Shown here one piece after another: positions 24,568 through 38,193 of a stretch of DNA of 64,000 nucleotides (its first letter is position 1; every line of letters starts with the position of its first letter). The notes beneath the pieces were generated by a model. It saw nothing but the letters and a program-made list of their open reading frames with translations, did no database searches and was not told the origin of the DNA. This DNA is from Hydractinia symbiolongicarpus. Taxonomy: Eukaryota; Cnidaria; Hydrozoa; Anthoathecata; Hydractiniidae. Position numbers and translations under genes: made by a program. The stretch is taken from contig NC_079879.1 of the NCBI RefSeq assembly GCF_029227915.1, positions 31,130,501 through 31,194,500 on the forward strand. Direction: 5' to 3'.

Positions 24568-27500
24568 TGAGACTTGTAGTTTTTAAAAATGTTTTCATTT
24601 TTGATGAGACACTGAATAAAAGAAGTTTAATCGCCGGCAAACGAAAACCCGCCACTTTCCGTAAACCCCGGACTCGGCCCGTATAATCAAAAGTATACAA
24701 AGAAAGTACCCAGTGAGTAAACTCATTTCCCGAACGATTTTTTAAATTATTTTTTCACCACTAAAACGCATGAGACTTGTAGTTTTCAAAAATGTTTTCC
24801 TTTTTGATGAGACGCTGAATAAAAGAAGTTTAATCGCCGGCAAACGAAAACCTGCGATTTCCCGTAAATCCCGGACTCGGCCCGTATGGTCAAAAGTATA
24901 CAAAGAAAGTACCCAGGGTGTAAACTCATTTCCCAAACGATTTTTTAAATTATTATTTCACCACTGAAGCCCATGAGACTTGTAGTTTTTAAAAATGTTT
25001 TCATTTTTGATGAGACGCTGAATAAAAGAAGTTTAATCGCCGGCAAACGAAAACCCGCGACTTCCCGTAAATCCTGGACTCGGCCCGTATAGTCAAAAGT
25101 ATACAAAGAAAGTACCCAGGGAGTAAACTCATTTCCCGAACGATTTTTTAAATTAATTTTCACCACTAAAACGCATGAGACTTGTAGTTTTCAAAAATGT
25201 TTTCATTTTTGATGAGACGCTTAATGAAAGAGGTTTAATCGCCGGCAAACGAACACCCGCGATTTCCCGTAAATCCCGGGCTTGGCCCGTATAGTCGAAT
25301 GTATACAAAGAAAGTACCCTGTGACTAAACTCATTTCCAGAACGATTTTTTAATTTTCTTTTTCACCACTAAAACGCATAAGACTTGTAGTTTTCAAAAA
25401 TGTTTTCATTTTTGATGAGACACTGAATAAAAGAAGTTTAATCGCCGGCAAACGAAAATCCGCCATTTCCCGTAAATCCCGGGCTTGGCCCGTATAGTCA
25501 AAAGTATACAAAGAAAGTACCCAGGGAGTAAACTTATTTCCCGAACGATTTTTTAAATTAATTTTCACCACTGAAACGCATGAGACTTGTAGTTTTCAGA
25601 AATGTTTTCATTTTTGATGATACGCTTAATGAAAGTGGTTTAGTCGCCGGCAAACGAAATCCCGCGATTTCCCGTAAATCCCGGGCTTGGCCCGTATAGT
25701 CGAATGTATACCAAGAAAGTACCCAGTGAGTAAACTCATTTCCCGAAGGATTTTTTAAATTTTTTTTTCACCACTAAAACGCATGAGACTTGTAATTTTC
25801 AAAAATGTTTTCATTTTTGATGAGACGCTTAATGAAAGAGGTTTAATCGCCGGCAAACAAAAACCCGCGATTTCCCGTAAATCCCGGGCTTGGCCCGTAT
25901 AGTCGAATGTATACAAAGAAAGTACCCTGTGACTAAATTCATTTCCAAAACGATTTTTTAATTTTTTTTTCACCACTAAAACGCATAAGACTTGTAGTTT
26001 TCAAAAATGTTTTCATTTTTGATGAGACACTGAATATAAGAAGTTTAATCGCCGGCAAACGAAAACCCGCCATTTCCCGTAAACCCCGGACTCGGTCCGT
26101 ATACTCAAAAGTATACAAAGAAAGTACCCAGGAAGTAAACTCATTTCCCGAACGATTTTTTAAATTATTTTTTCACCACTAAAACCCATGAGATATGTAG
26201 TTTTTAAAAATGTTTTCATTTTTGATGAGACGATGAATAAAAGAAGTTTAATCGCCGTCAAACGAAAACCCGCCATTTCCCGTAAACCCCGGACTCGGTC
26301 CGTATACTCAAAAGTATACAAAGAAAGTACCCAGGGAGTAAACTCATTTCCCAAACGATTTTTTAAATTATTTTTTCACCACTAAAACGCATGAGACTTG
26401 TAGTTTTCAAAAATGTTTTTATTTTTGATGAGACGCTGAATGAAAGAAGTTTAATCGCCGGCAAACGAAAACCTGCGATTTCCCGTAAATCCCGGACTCG
26501 GCCCGTATAGTCAAAAGTATACAAAGAAAGTACCCAGGGTGTAAACTCATTTCCCGAACGATTTTTTTTATTAGATTTTCACCACTAAAACGCATGAGAC
26601 TTGTAGTTTTCAAAAATGTTTTCATTTTTGATGAGACGCTGAATAAAAGAAGTTTAATCGCCGGCAAACGAAAACCCGCCATTTCCCGTAAACCCCGGAC
26701 TCGGCCCGTATAATCAAAAGTATACAAAGAAAGTACCCACGGAGTAAACTCATTTCCCGACCGATTTTTTAAATTATTTTTTCCCCACTAAAACGCATAA
26801 GACTTGTAGTTTTCAAAAATGTTTTCATTTTTGATGAGACGCTGAATAAAAGAAGTTTAATCGCCGGCAAACGAAAACCTGCGATTTCCCGTAAATCCCG
26901 GACTCGGCCCGTATAGTCAAAAGTATACAAAGAAAGTACCCAGGGTGTAAACTCATTTCCAGAACGATTTTTTAAATTATTATTTCACCACTAAAGCCCA
27001 TGAGACTTGTAGTTTTTAAAAATGTTTTCAATTTTGATGAGACACTGAATAAAAGAAGTTTAGTCGCCGGCAAACGAAAACCCGCCATTTCCCGTAAACC
27101 CCGGACTTGGCCCGTATAATCAAAAGTATACAAAGAAAGTACCCAGGGAGTAAACTCATTTCCCGAACGATTTTTTAAATTATTTTTTCACCACTAAAAC
27201 GCATGAGACTTGTAGTTTTCAAAAATGTTTTCATTTTTAATGAGACGCTGAATAAGCGAAGTTTAATCGCCGGCAAACGAAAACCCGCCATTTTCCGTAA
27301 ATCCCGGGCTTGGCCCGTATAGTCAAAAGTATACAAAGAAAGTACCCAGGGAGTAAACTCATTTCCCGAACGATTTTTTATATTATTTTTTCACCACTAA
27401 AACGCATGAGACATGTAGTTTTCAAAAATGTTTTTATTTTTGATGAGACGCTGAACAAAAGAAGTTTAATCGCCGGCAAACGAAAACCCGCCATTTCCCG

Positions 27501-30500
27501 TAAACCCCGGACTTGGCCCGTATAATCAAAAGTATACAAAGAAAGTACCCAGGGTGTTAACTCATTTCCAGAACGATTTTTTAAATTATTATTTCACCAC
27601 TAAAGCCCATGAGACTTGTAGTTTTTAAAAATGTTTTCATTTTTGATGAGACGATGAATAAAAGAAGTTTAATCGCCGGCAAACGAAAACCCGCCATTTC
27701 CCGTAAACCCCGGACTCGGCCCGTATACTCAAAAGTATACAAAGAAAGTACCCAGGGGGTAAACTCATTTCCCGAACGATTTTTTAAATTATTTTTTCAC
27801 CACTAAAACGCATGAGACTTGTAGTTTTCAAAAATGTTTTTATTTTTGATGAGACGCTGAATGAAAGAAGTTTAATCGCCGGCAAACGAAAACCCGCCAT
27901 TTTCCGTAAATCCCGGGCTTGGCCCGTATAGTCAAAAGTATACAAAGAAAGTACCCAGGGAGTAAACTCATTTCCCGAACGATTTTTTATATTATTTTTT
28001 CACCACTAAAACGCATGAGACATGTAGTTTTCAAAAATGTTTTTATTTTTGATGAGACGCTGAACAAAAGAAGTTTAATCGCCGGCAAACGAAAACCCGC
28101 CATTTCCCGTAAACCCCGGACTTGGCCCGTATAATCAAAAGTATACAAAGAAAGTACCCAGGGTGTTAACTCATTTCCAGAACGATTTTTTAAATTATTA
28201 TTTCACCACTAAAGCCCATGAGACTTGTAGTTTTTAAAAATGTTTTCATTTTTGATGAGACGATGAATAAAAGAAGTTTAATCGCCGGCAAACGAAAACC
28301 CGCCATTTCCCGTAAACCCCGGACTCGGCCCGTATACTCAAAAGTATACAAAGAAAGTACCCAGGGGGTAAACTCATTTCCCGAACGATTTTTTAAATTA
28401 TTTTTTCACCACTAAAACGCATGAGACTTGTAGTTTTCAAAAATGTTTTTATTTTTGATGAGACGCTGAATGAAAGAAGTTTAATCGCCGGCAAACGAAA
28501 ACCTGCGATTTCCCGTAAATCCCGGACTCGGCCCGTATACTCAAAAGTATACAAAGAAAGTACCCAGAGAGTAAACTCATTTCCCGAACGATTTTTTAAA
28601 TTATTTTTTCACCACTAAAACGCATGAGACTTGTAGTTTTCAAAAAAGTTTTTATTTTTGATGAGACGCTGAATGAAAGAAGTTTAATCGCCGGCAAACG
28701 AAAACCTGCGATTTCCCGTAAATCCCGGACTCGGCCCGTATACTCAAAAGTATAAAAAGAAAGTACCCAGGGAGTAAACTCATTTCCCGAACGATTTTTT
28801 AAATTATTTTTTCACCACTAAAACGCATGAGACTTGTAGTTTTCAAAAATATTTTTATTTTTGATGAGACGCTGAATGAAAGAAGTTCAATCGCCGGCAA
28901 ACGAAAACCTGCGATTTCCCGTAAATCCCGGACTCGGCCCGTATATTCAAAAGTATACAAAGAAAGTACCCAGGGTGTAAACTCATTTCCCGAACGATTT
29001 TTTTTATTAGATTTTCACCACTAAAACGCATGAGACTTGTAGTTTTCAAAAATGTTTTCATTTTTGATGAAACGCTGAATAAAAGAAGTTTAATCGCCGG
29101 CAAACGAAAACCTGCGATTTCCCGTAAATCCCTGACTCGGCCCGTATAGTCAAAAGTATACAAAGAAAGTACTCAGGGTGTAAACTCATTTCCAGAACGA
29201 TTTTTTAAATTATTATTTCACCACTAAAGCCCATGAGACTTGTAGTTTTTAAAAAAGTTTTCATTTTTGATGAGACGCTGAATAAAAGAAGTTTAGTCGC
29301 CGGCAAACGAAAACCCCCAATTTCCCGTAAACCCCGGACTTGGCCCGTATAATCAAAAGTATACAAAGAAAGTACCCAGGGAGTAAACTCATTTCCCGAA
29401 CGATTTTTTAAATTATTTTTTCACCACTAAAACGCATGAGACTTGTAGTTTTCAAAAATGTTTTCATTTTTAATGAGACGCTGAATAAGAGAAGTTTAAT
29501 CGCCGGCAAACGAAAACCCGCCATTTCCCGTAAATCCCGGGCTTGGCCCGTATAGTCAAAAGTATATAAAGAAAGTACCCAGGGAGTAAACTCATTTCCC
29601 GAACGATTTTTTATGATATTTTTTCACAACTAAAACGCATGAGACATGTAGTTTTCAAAAAAGTTTTTATTTTTGATGAGACGCTGAACAAAAGAAGTTT
29701 AATCGCAGGCAAACGAAAACCCGCCATTTCCCGTAAACCCCGGACTTGGCCCGTATAACCAAAAGTATACAAAGAAAGTACCCAGGGTGTTAACTCATTT
29801 CCAGAACGATTTTTTAAATTATTATTTCACCACTAAAACGCATGAGACTTGTAGTTTTCAAAAATGTTTTTATTTTTGATGAGACGCTGAATAAAAGAAG
29901 TTTAAACGCCGGCAAACGAAAACCCGCCATTTCCCGTAAACCCCGGACTCGGCCCGTATAATCAAAAGTATACAAAGAAAGTACCCAGGGAGTAAACTCA
30001 TTTCCCGAACAATTTTTTAAATTATTTTTTCACCACTAAAACGCACGAGACTTGTAGTTTTCAAAAATGTTTTCATTTTTGATGAGACGCTGAATAAAAG
30101 AAGTTTAATCGCCGGCAAACGAAAACCTGAGATTTCCTGTAAATCCCGGACTCGGCCCGTATAGTCAAAAGTATACAAAGAAAGTACCCAGGGTGTAAAC
30201 TCATTTCCAGAACGATTTTTTAAATTATTATTTCACCACTAAAGCCCATGAGACTTGTAGTTTTTAAAAATGTTTTCATTTTTGATGAGACGCTGAATAA
30301 AAGAAGTTTAGTCGCCGGCAAACGAAAACCCGCCATTTCCCGTAAACCCCGGACTTGGCCCGTATAATCAAAAGTATACAAAGAAAGTACCCAGGGAGTA
30401 AACTCATTTCCCGAACGATTTTTTAAATTACTTTTTCACCACTAAAACGCATGAGACTTGTAGTTTTCAAAAATGTTTTCATTTTTAATGAGACGCTGAA

Positions 30501-33500
30501 TGAAAGAAGTTTAATCGCCGGCAAACGAAAACCTGCGATTTCCCGTAAATCCCGGACTCGGCCCGTATAGTCAAAAGTATACAAAGAAAGTACCCAGGGT
30601 GTAAACTCATTTCCCGAACGATTTTTTTTATTAGATTTTCACCACTAAAACGCATGAGACTTGTAGTTTTCAAAAATGTTTTTATTTTTGATGAGACGCT
30701 GAATAAAAGAAGTTTAATCGCCGGCAAACGAAAACCCGCCATTTCCCGTAAACCCCGGACTCGGCCCGTATAATCAAAAGTATACAAAGAAAGTACCCAG
30801 GGAGTAAACTCATTTCCCGAACGATTTTTTAAATTATTTTTTCGCTACTAAAACGCATGAGACTTGTAGTTTTCAAAAATGTTTTCATTTTTGATGAGAC
30901 GCTGAATAAAAGAAGTTTAATCGCCGGCAAACGAAAACCTGCGATTTCCTGTAAATCCCGGACTCGGCCCGTATAGTCAAAAGTATACAAAGAAAGTACC
31001 CAGGGTGTAAACTCATTTCCAGAACGATTTTTTAAATTATTATTTCACCACTAAAGCCCATGAGACTTGTAGTTTTTAAAAATGTTTTCATTTTTGATGA
31101 GACGCTGAATAAAAGAAGTTTAGTCGCCGGCAAACGAAAACCCGCCATTTCCCGTAAACCCCGGACTTGGCCCGTATAATCAAAAGTATACAAAGAAAGT
31201 ACCCAGGGAGTAAACTCATTTCCCGAACGATTTTTTAAATTATTTTTTCACCACTAAAACGCATGAGACTTGTAGTTTTCAAAAATGTTTTCATTTTTAA
31301 TGAGACGCTGAATAAGAGAAGTTTAATCGCCGGCAAACGAAAACCCGCCATTTCCCGTAAATCCCGGGCTTGGCCCGTATAGTCAAAAGTATACAAAGAA
31401 AGTACCCAGGGAGTAAACTCATTTCCCGAACGATTTTTTATATTATTTTTTCACAACTAAAACGCATGAGACATGTAGTTTTCAAAAAAGTTTTTATTTT
31501 TGATGAGACGCTGAACAAAAGAAGTTTAATCGCAGGCAAACGAAAACCCGCCATTTCCCGTAAACCCCGGACTTGGCCCGTATAACCAAAAGTATACAAA
31601 GAAAGTACCCAGGGTGTTAACTCATTTCCAGAACGATTTTTTAAATTATTATTTCACCACTAAAACGCATGAGACTTGTAGTTTTCAAAAATGTTTTTAT
31701 TTTTGAGAGACGCTGAATAAAAGAAGTTTAATCGCCGGCAAACGAAAACCCGCCATTTCCCGTAAACCCCGGACTCGGCCCGTATAATCAAAAGTATACA
31801 AAGAAAGTACCCAGGGAGTAAACTCATTTCCCGAACGATTTTTTAAATTATTTTTTCACCACGAAAACGCATAAGACTTGTAGTTTTCAAAAATGTTTTC
31901 ATTTTTGATGAGACGCTGAATAAAAGAAGTTTAATCGCCGGCAAACGAAAACCTGCGATTTTCTGTAAATCCCGGCCTCGGCCCGTATAGTCAAAAGTAT
32001 ACAAAGAAAGTACCCAGGGTGTAAACTCATTTCCAGAACGATTTTTTAAATTATTATTTCACCACTAAAGCCCATGAGACTTGTAGTTTTTAAAAATGTT
32101 TTCATTTTTGATGAGACGCTGAATAAAAGAAGTTTAGTCGCCGGCAAACGAAAACCCGCCATTTCCCGTAAACCCCGGACTTGGCCCGTATAATCAAAAG
32201 TATACAAAGAAAGTACCCAGGGAGTAAACTCATTTCCCGAACGATTTTTTAAATTACTTTTTCACCACTAAAACGCATGAGACTTGTAGTTTTCAGAAAT
32301 GTTTTCATTTTTAATGAGACGCTGAATGAAAGAAGTTTAATCGCCGGCAAACGAAAACCTGCGATTTCCCGTAAATCCCGGACTCGGCCCGTATAGTCAA
32401 AAGTATACAAAGAAAGTACCCAGGGTGTAAACTCATTTCCCGAACGATTTTTTTTATTAGATTTTCACCACTAAAACGCATGAGACTTGTAGTTTTCAAA
32501 AATGTTTTTATTTTTGATTAGACGCTGAATAAAAGAAGTTTAATCGCCGGCAAACGAAAACCCGCCATTTCCCGTAAACCCCGGACTCGGCCCGCATAAT
32601 CAAAAGTATACAAAGAAAGTACCCAGGGAGTAAACTCATTTCCCGAACGATTTTTTAAATTATTTTTTCACCACTAAAACGCATGAGACTTGTAGTTTTC
32701 AAAAATGTTTTCATTTTTGATGAGACGCTGAATAAAAGAAGTTTAATCGCCGGCAAACGAGAACCTGCGATTTCCTGTAAATCCCGGACTCGGCCCGTAT
32801 AGTCAAAAGTTTACAAAGAAAGTACCCAGGGTGTAAACTCATTTCCAGAGCGATTTTTTAAATTATTATTTCACCACTAAAGCCCATGAGACTTGTAGTT
32901 TTTAAAAATGTTTTCATTTTTGATGAGACGCTGAATAAAAGAAGTTTAGTCGCCGGCAAACGAAAACCCGCCATTTCCCGTAAACCCCGGACTTGGCCCG
33001 TATAATCAAAAGTATACAAAGAAAGTACCCAGGGAGTAAACTCATTTCCCGAACGATTTTTTAAATTACTTTTTCACAACTAAAACGCATGAGACATGTA
33101 GTTTTCAAAAAAGTTTTTATTTTTGATGAGACGCTGAACAAAAGAAGTTTAATCGCAGGCAAACGAAAACCCGCCATTTCCCGTAAACCCCGGACTTGGC
33201 CCGTATAACCAAAAGTATACAAAGAAAGTACCCAGGGTGTTAACTCATTTCCAGAACGATTTTTTAAATTATTATTTCACCACTAAAACGCATGAGACTT
33301 GTAGTTTTCAAAAATGTTTTTATTTTTGATGAGACGCTGAATAAAAGAAGTTTAATCGCCGGCAAACGAAAACCCGCCATTTCCCGTAAACCCCGGACTC
33401 GGCCCGTATAATCAAAAGTATACAAAGAAAGTACCCAGGGAGTAAACTCATTTCCCGAACGATTTTTTAAATTATTTTTTCACCACTAAAACGCATAAGA

Positions 33501-33934
33501 CTTGTAGTTTTCAAAAATGTTTTCATTTTTGATGAGACGCTGAATAAAAGAAGTTTAATCGACGGCAAACGAAAACCTGCGATTTCCTGTAAATCCCGGA
33601 CTCGGCCCGTATAGTCAAAAGTATACAAAGAAAGTACCCAGGGTGTAAACTCATTTCCAGAACGATTTTTTAAATTATTATTTCACCACTAAAGCCCATG
33701 AGACTTGTAGTTTTTAAAAATGTTTTCATTTTTGATGAGACGCTGAATAAAAGAAGTTTAGTCGCCGGCAAACGAAAACCCGCCATTTCCCGTAAACCCC
33801 GGACTTGGCCCGTATAATCAAAAGTATACAAAGAAAGTACCCAGGGAGTAAACTCATTTCCCGAACGATTTTTTAAATTACTTTTTCACCACTAAAACGC
33901 ATGAGACTTGTAGTTTTCAAAAATGTTTTCATTT

Positions 33935-35558
33935 TTAATGAGACGCTGAATGAAAGAAGTTTAATCGCCGGCAAACGAAAACCTGCAATTTCCCGTAAAT
34001 CCCGGACTCGGCCCGTATAGTCAAAAGTATACAAAGAAAGTACCCAGGGTGTAAACTCATTTCCCGAACGATTTTTTTTATTAGATTTTCACCACTAAAA
34101 CGCATGAGACTTGTAGTTTTCAAAAATGTTTTTATTTTTGATGAGACGCTGAATAAAAGAAGTTTAATCGCCGGCAAACGAAAACCCGCCATTTCCCGTA
34201 AACCCCGGACTCGGCCCGTATAATCAAAAGTATACAAAGAAAGTACCCAGGGAGTAAACTCATTTCCCGAACGATTTTTTAAATTATTTTTTCACCACTA
34301 AAACGCATGAGACTTGTAGTTTTCAAAAATGTTTTCATTTTTGATGAGACGCTGAATAAAAGAAGTTTAATCGCCGGCAAACGAAAACCTGCGATTTCCT
34401 GTAAATCCCGGACTCGGCCCGTATAGTCAAAAGTTTACAAAGAAAGTACCCAGGGTGTAAACTCATTTCCAGAACGATTTTTTAAATTATTATTTCACCA
34501 CTAAAGCCCATGAGACTTGTAGTTTTTAAAAATGTTTTCATTTTTGATGAGACGCTGAATAAAAGAAGTTTAGTCGCCGGCAAACGAAAACCCGCCATTT
34601 CCCGTAAACCCCGGACTTGGCCCGTATAATCAAAAGTATACAAAGAAAGTACCCAGGGAGTAAACTCATTTCCCGAACGATTTTTTAAATTACTTTTTCA
34701 CAACTAAAACGCATGAGACATGTAGTTTTCAAAAAAGTTTTTATTTTTGATGAGACGCTGAACAAAAGAAGTTTAATCGCAGGCAAACGAAAACCCGCCA
34801 TTTCCCGTAAACCCCGGACTTGGCCCGTATAACCAAAAGTATACAAAGAAAGTACCCAGGGTGTTAACTCATTTCCAGAACGATTTTTTAAATTATTATT
34901 TCACCACTAAAACGCATGAGACTTGTAGTTTTCAAAAATGTTTTTATTTTTGATGAGACGCTGAATAAAAGAAGTTTAATCGCCGGCAAACGAAAACCCG
35001 CCATTTCCCGTAAACCCCGGACTCGGCCCGTATAATCAAAAGTATACAAAGAAAGTACCCAGGGAGTAAACTCATTTCCCGAACGATTTTTTAAATTATT
35101 TTTTCACCACTAAAACGCATAAGACTTGTAGTTTTCAAAAATGTTTTCATTTTTGATGAGACGCTGAATAAAAGAAGTTTAATCGCCGGCAAACGAAAAC
35201 CTGCGATTTCCTGTAAATCCCGGACTCGGCCCGTATAGTCAAAAGTATACAAAGAAAGTACCCAGGGTGTAAACTCATTTCCAGAACGATTTTTTAAATT
35301 ATTATTTCACCACTAAAGCCCATGAGACTTGTAGTTTTTAAAAATGTTTTCATTTTTGATGAGACGCTGAATAAAAGAAGTTTAGTCGCCGGCAAACGAA
35401 AACCCGCCATTTCCCGTAAACCCCGGACTTGGCCCGTATAATCAAAAGTATACAAAGAAAGTACCCAGGGAGTAAACTCATTTCCCGAACGATTTTTTAA
35501 ATTACTTTTTCACCACTAAAACGCATGAGACTTGTAGTTTTCAAAAATGTTTTCATTT
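33935..35558 (-). repeat. Extra 1624-bp octamer in R1
   Basis: R1 carries eight monomers that are repeated 1624 bp to the right (for example 33935-34237 and 35559-35861 match, as do the ACATGTAG variants near 33092 and 34716). F1 and F2 have only one copy at the matching place. The arm-length difference between R1 24211-41493 (17283 bp) and F1 7449-23107 (15659 bp) is exactly 1624 bp. A tandem duplication inside R1 is the simplest explanation. The exact ends cannot be fixed because the unit repeats. Confidence 0.88.
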
Positions 35559-38193
35559 TTAATGAGACGCTGAATGAAAGAAGTTTAATCGCCGGCAAAC
35601 GAAAACCTGCAATTTCCCGTAAATCCCGGACTCGGCCCGTATAGTCAAAAGTATACAAAGAAAGTACCCAGGGTGTAAACTCATTTCCCGAACGATTTTT
35701 TTTATTAGATTTTCACCACTAAAACGCATGAGACTTGTAGTTTTCAAAAATGTTTTTATTTTTGATGAGACGCTGAATAAAAGAAGTTTAATCGCCGGCA
35801 AACGAAAACCCGCCATTTCCCGTAAACCCCGGACTCGGCCCGTATAATCAAAAGTATACAAAGAAAGTACCCAGGCAGTAAACTCATTTCCCGAACGATT
35901 TTTTAAATTATTTTTTCACCACTAAAACGCATGAGACTTGTAGTTTTCAAAAATGTTTTCATTTTTGATGAGACGCTGAATAAAAGAAGTTTAATCGCCG
36001 GCAAACGAAAACCTGCGATTTCCTGTAAATCCCGGACTCGGCCCGTATAGTCAAAAGTTTACAAAGAAAGTACCCAGGGTGTAAACTCATTTCCAGAACG
36101 ATTTTTTAAATTATTATTTCACCACTAAAGCCCATGAGACTTATAGTTTTTAAAAATGTTTTCATTTTTGATGAGACGCTGAATAAAAGAAGTTTAGTCG
36201 CCGGCAAACGAAAACCCGCCATTTCCCGTAAACCCCGGACTTGGCCCGTATAATCAAAAGTATACAAAGAAAGTACCCAGGGAGTAAACTCATTTCCCGA
36301 ACGATTTTTTAAATTACTTTTTCACCACTAAAACGCATGAGACTTGTAGTTTTCAAAATTGTTTTCATTTTTAATGAGACGCTGAATAAGAGAAGTTTAA
36401 TCGCCGGCAAACGAAAACCCGCCTTTTCCCGTAAATCCCGGGCTTGGCCCGTATAGTCAAAAGTATACAAAGAAAGTACCCAGGGAGTAAACTCATTTCC
36501 CGAATGATTTTTTATATTATTTTTTCACCACTAAAACGCATGAGACATGTAGTTTTCAAAAATGTTTTTATTTTTGATGAGACGCTGAACAAAAGAAGTT
36601 TAATCGCCGGCAAACGAAAACCCGCCATTTCCCGTAAATCCCGGACTCGGCCCGTATAGTCAAAAGTATACAAAGAAAGTACCCAGGGTGTAAACTCATT
36701 TCCCGAACGATTTTTTTTATTAGATTTTCACCACTAAAACGCATGAGACTTGTAGTTTTCAAAAATGTTTTTATTTTTGATGAGACGCTGAATAAAAGAA
36801 GTTTAATCGCCGGCAAACGAAAACCCGCCATTTCCCGTAAACCCCGGACTCGGCCCGTGTGATCAAAAGTATACGAAGAAAGTACCCAGGGAGTAAACTC
36901 ATTTCCCGAACGATTTTTTAAATTATTTTTTCACCACTAAAACGCATGAGACTTGTAGTTTTCAAAAATGTTTTCATTTTTGATGAGACGCTGAATAAAA
37001 GAAGTTTAATCGCCGGCAAACGAAAACCCGCCATTTCCCGTAAACCCCGGACTCGGCCCGTATAATCAAAAGTATACAAAGAAAGTACTTAGGGAGTAAA
37101 CTCATTTCCCGAACGATTTTTTAAATTATTTTTTCACCACTAAAACGCATGAGACTTGTAGTTTTCAAAAATGTTTTCATTTTTGATGAGACGCTGAATA
37201 AAAGAAGTTTAATCGCCGGCAAACGAAAACCTGCGATTTCCTGTAAATCCCGGACTCGGCCCGTATAGTCAAAAGTATACAAAGAAAGTACCCAGGGTGT
37301 AAACTCATTTCCAGAACGATTTTTTAAATTATAATTTCACCACTAAAGCCCATGAGACTTGTAGTTTTTAAAAATGTTTTCATTTTTGATGAGACGCTGA
37401 ATAAAAGAAGTTTAGTCGCCGGCAAACGAAAACCCGCCATTTCCCGTAAACCCCGGACTTGGCCCGTATAATCAAAAGTATACAAAGAAAGTACCCAGGG
37501 AGTAAACTCATTTCCCGAACGATTTTTTAAATTACTTTTTCACCACTAAAACGCATGAGACTTGTAGTTTTCAAAAATGTTTTTATTTTTAATGAGACGC
37601 TGAATAAGAGAAGTTTAATCGCCGGCAAACGAAAACCCGCCATTTCCCGTAAATCCCGGGCTTGGCCCGTATAGTCAAAAGTATACAAAGAAAGTACCCA
37701 GGGAGTAAACTCATTTCCCGAACGATTTTTTATATTATTTTTTCACCACTAAAACGCATGAGACATGTAGTTTTCAAAAATGTTTTTATTTTTGATGAGA
37801 CGCTGAACAAAAGAAATTTAATCGCCGGCAAACGAAAACCCGCCATTTCCCGTAAAGCCCGGACTTGGCCCGTATAATCAAAAGTATACAAAGAAAGTAC
37901 CCAGGGTGTTAACTCATTTCCAGAACGATTTTTTAAATTATTATTTCACCACTAAAGCCCATGAGACTTGTAGTTTTTAAAAATGTTTTCATTTTTGATG
38001 AGACGATGAATGAAAGAAGTTTAATCGCCGGCAAACGAAAACCCGCCATTTCCCGTAAACCCCGGACTCGGCCCGTATACTCAAAAGTATACAAAGAAAG
38101 TACCCAGGGAGTAAACTCATTTCCCGAACGATTTTTTATATTATAATTTCACCACTAAAGCCCATGAGACTTGTAGTTTTTAAAAATGTTTTC

